In this document: positions 5,520 to 6,195 of the stretch, one piece after another
Layout: each line of letters begins with the position of its first letter
How positions within the stretch are numbered: position 1 is the first letter of the stretch
Assembly: GCA_903932545.1 (NCBI GenBank)
Contig: CAIZGT010000427.1
Span: 1-6,195, forward strand
Length of the DNA stretch: 6,195 bases
Direction: 5' to 3'
DNA from: an uncultured Rhodospirillales bacterium
GTDB lineage: Bacteria > Pseudomonadota > Alphaproteobacteria > Acetobacterales > Acetobacteraceae
Translations under genes and position numbers: made by a program
Notes under the pieces: model-generated
Database searches by the model: none
What the model was told of the DNA's origin: nothing
The model's input: the letters and a program-made list of their open reading frames with translations, nothing else

Positions 5520-6195
5520 GCCGGAGCGTTCCTTGCCAGCAATGCGGCGCGGATGCGGGCTTGTTCGGTGCGGTCAATCGGGAAGCGCCAAACCAGGGCG
5601 ATCGCCGTGAGTTTGAGAATGACCGGCAGCAGACAATAGAGACCGGCGAGTATCATGATTTGAAACTTGCCATTTTCGCCCTCGGCATGGAAGCCCACAA
5701 CATCGAGCAACCCGAATGCGAGGCCAGCCGACAACGCGGCACCGGCTTTTTGTGCCATTGTCCAGGCGGCAAAAAACAGCCCGGCGCGGGCCTCGCCGTG
5801 GTTAAGCGTGTCCAGATCCACCACGTCGGCTTGCATGGCAGGCGGCAACACGAGGTCAGCCCCCAATCCCGCGCCGGTGCCGAGGCAGACCAGCGCGAAC
5901 CATGGGCCATCGCCAGGGCCGAGTAGCAAAACCGGCAGGAACGCGGCGCATGTCCAGATCATCGCTGCACACCATGCGCGATGCTTGCCGATGCGGTTGG
6001 CGAGCCAAGTCCAAAACGGTAGGCAGATGATCCCGGTGGCGAAAAACGCGAGCAACAACGGCCCGGCCTGATCGGCGGCGTTGAGCAGATATTTGCACAG
6101 GAGTAAAAACAGCACCGCAGGCAGTCCGTTGGCGATCCCGTTCAAGGTCCAGGCGGCAAGTAGGTTTCGAAATGCGCGATTGCTCCATGCGGTGC
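5516..6195 (-). CDS. GPH-type (MFS_2) transporter, 5' end missing
   Basis: The frame is open from the right edge to the TGA at 5516-5518. The visible part is 225 residues, about the C-terminal half of a 12-helix major-facilitator protein of the glycoside-pentoside-hexuronide:cation symporter (MelB-like) group. About six hydrophobic helices can be followed. The first begins near AFRNLLAAWTLNGIANGLPA (7-26), a segment typical of the middle of these proteins. Next come a cytoplasmic loop NRIGKHRAW (66-74), a Gly-rich helix ending GADLVLPPAMQADVVDLD (111-128), and GEARAGLFFAAW (133-144), which match the family's aDvvD...G.R..G.ff..w block. The final helix ends in WRFPIDR (202-208) and a basic tail. 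The substrate is unknown; many such proteins near lipid-modifying genes are uncharacterised. It is the most upstream visible gene of the leftward operon, overlapping the metallophosphatase start by four bases. Confidence 0.88.
   Translation of the reverse strand, partial: TAWSNRAFRNLLAAWTLNGIANGLPAVLFLLLCKYLLNAADQAGPLLLAFFATGIICLPFWTWLANRIGKHRAWCAAMIWTCAAFLPVLLLGPGDGPWFALVCLGTGAGLGADLVLPPAMQADVVDLDTLNHGEARAGLFFAAWTMAQKAGAALSAGLAFGLLDVVGFHAEGENGKFQIMILAGLYCLLPVILKLTAIALVWRFPIDRTEQARIRAALLARNAPA

Overview
This GC-rich window looks like ordinary chromosomal DNA from an alphaproteobacterium. That placement is inferred from gene content: a degenerate CYTH/CHAD-type gene next to sixA, a DUF6134 exported protein, an iron-sulfur (PhrB-type) photolyase, an SDR and a DUF3833 lipoprotein. 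Rhodospirillales (Acetobacteraceae-like) or Sphingomonadales are the best guesses; the genus cannot be fixed. I see no RNA genes, insertion sequences or CRISPR arrays.

Left part (1-1195, minus strand): a SixA-type histidine phosphatase is followed, through a GTGA stop/start overlap, by a CYTH-like (probably CYTH-CHAD) protein that runs off the left edge. A 115-base divergent intergenic region (1196-1310) separates them from a plus-strand operon.

Middle part (1311-4251, plus strand): three genes joined by 4-base overlaps: an exported DUF6134 protein, an FeS-type photolyase/cryptochrome, and a short-chain dehydrogenase. The photolyase is the main surprise. Its frame is intact over 512 codons and keeps all four cluster cysteines at PhrB-like positions, but codon 147 is an in-frame TAG where relatives carry an ordinary residue such as Gln or Ser.

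Right part (4252-6195, minus strand): the tail of a GPH-type MFS transporter, a PPP-family metallophosphatase and a DUF3833 lipoprotein form a tight operon. It converges on the SDR with no spacer; the two stop codons share a TGATCA.

Photolyase, SDR and DUF3833 genes recur together in proteobacterial light / singlet-oxygen stress clusters, often with cyclopropane-fatty-acid synthase, DUF1365 and a FAD oxidoreductase. The convergent operons here are probably the two arms of such a cluster. The photolyase repairs DNA using light, while the SDR, lipoprotein and transporter probably serve envelope or lipid remodelling (inference).
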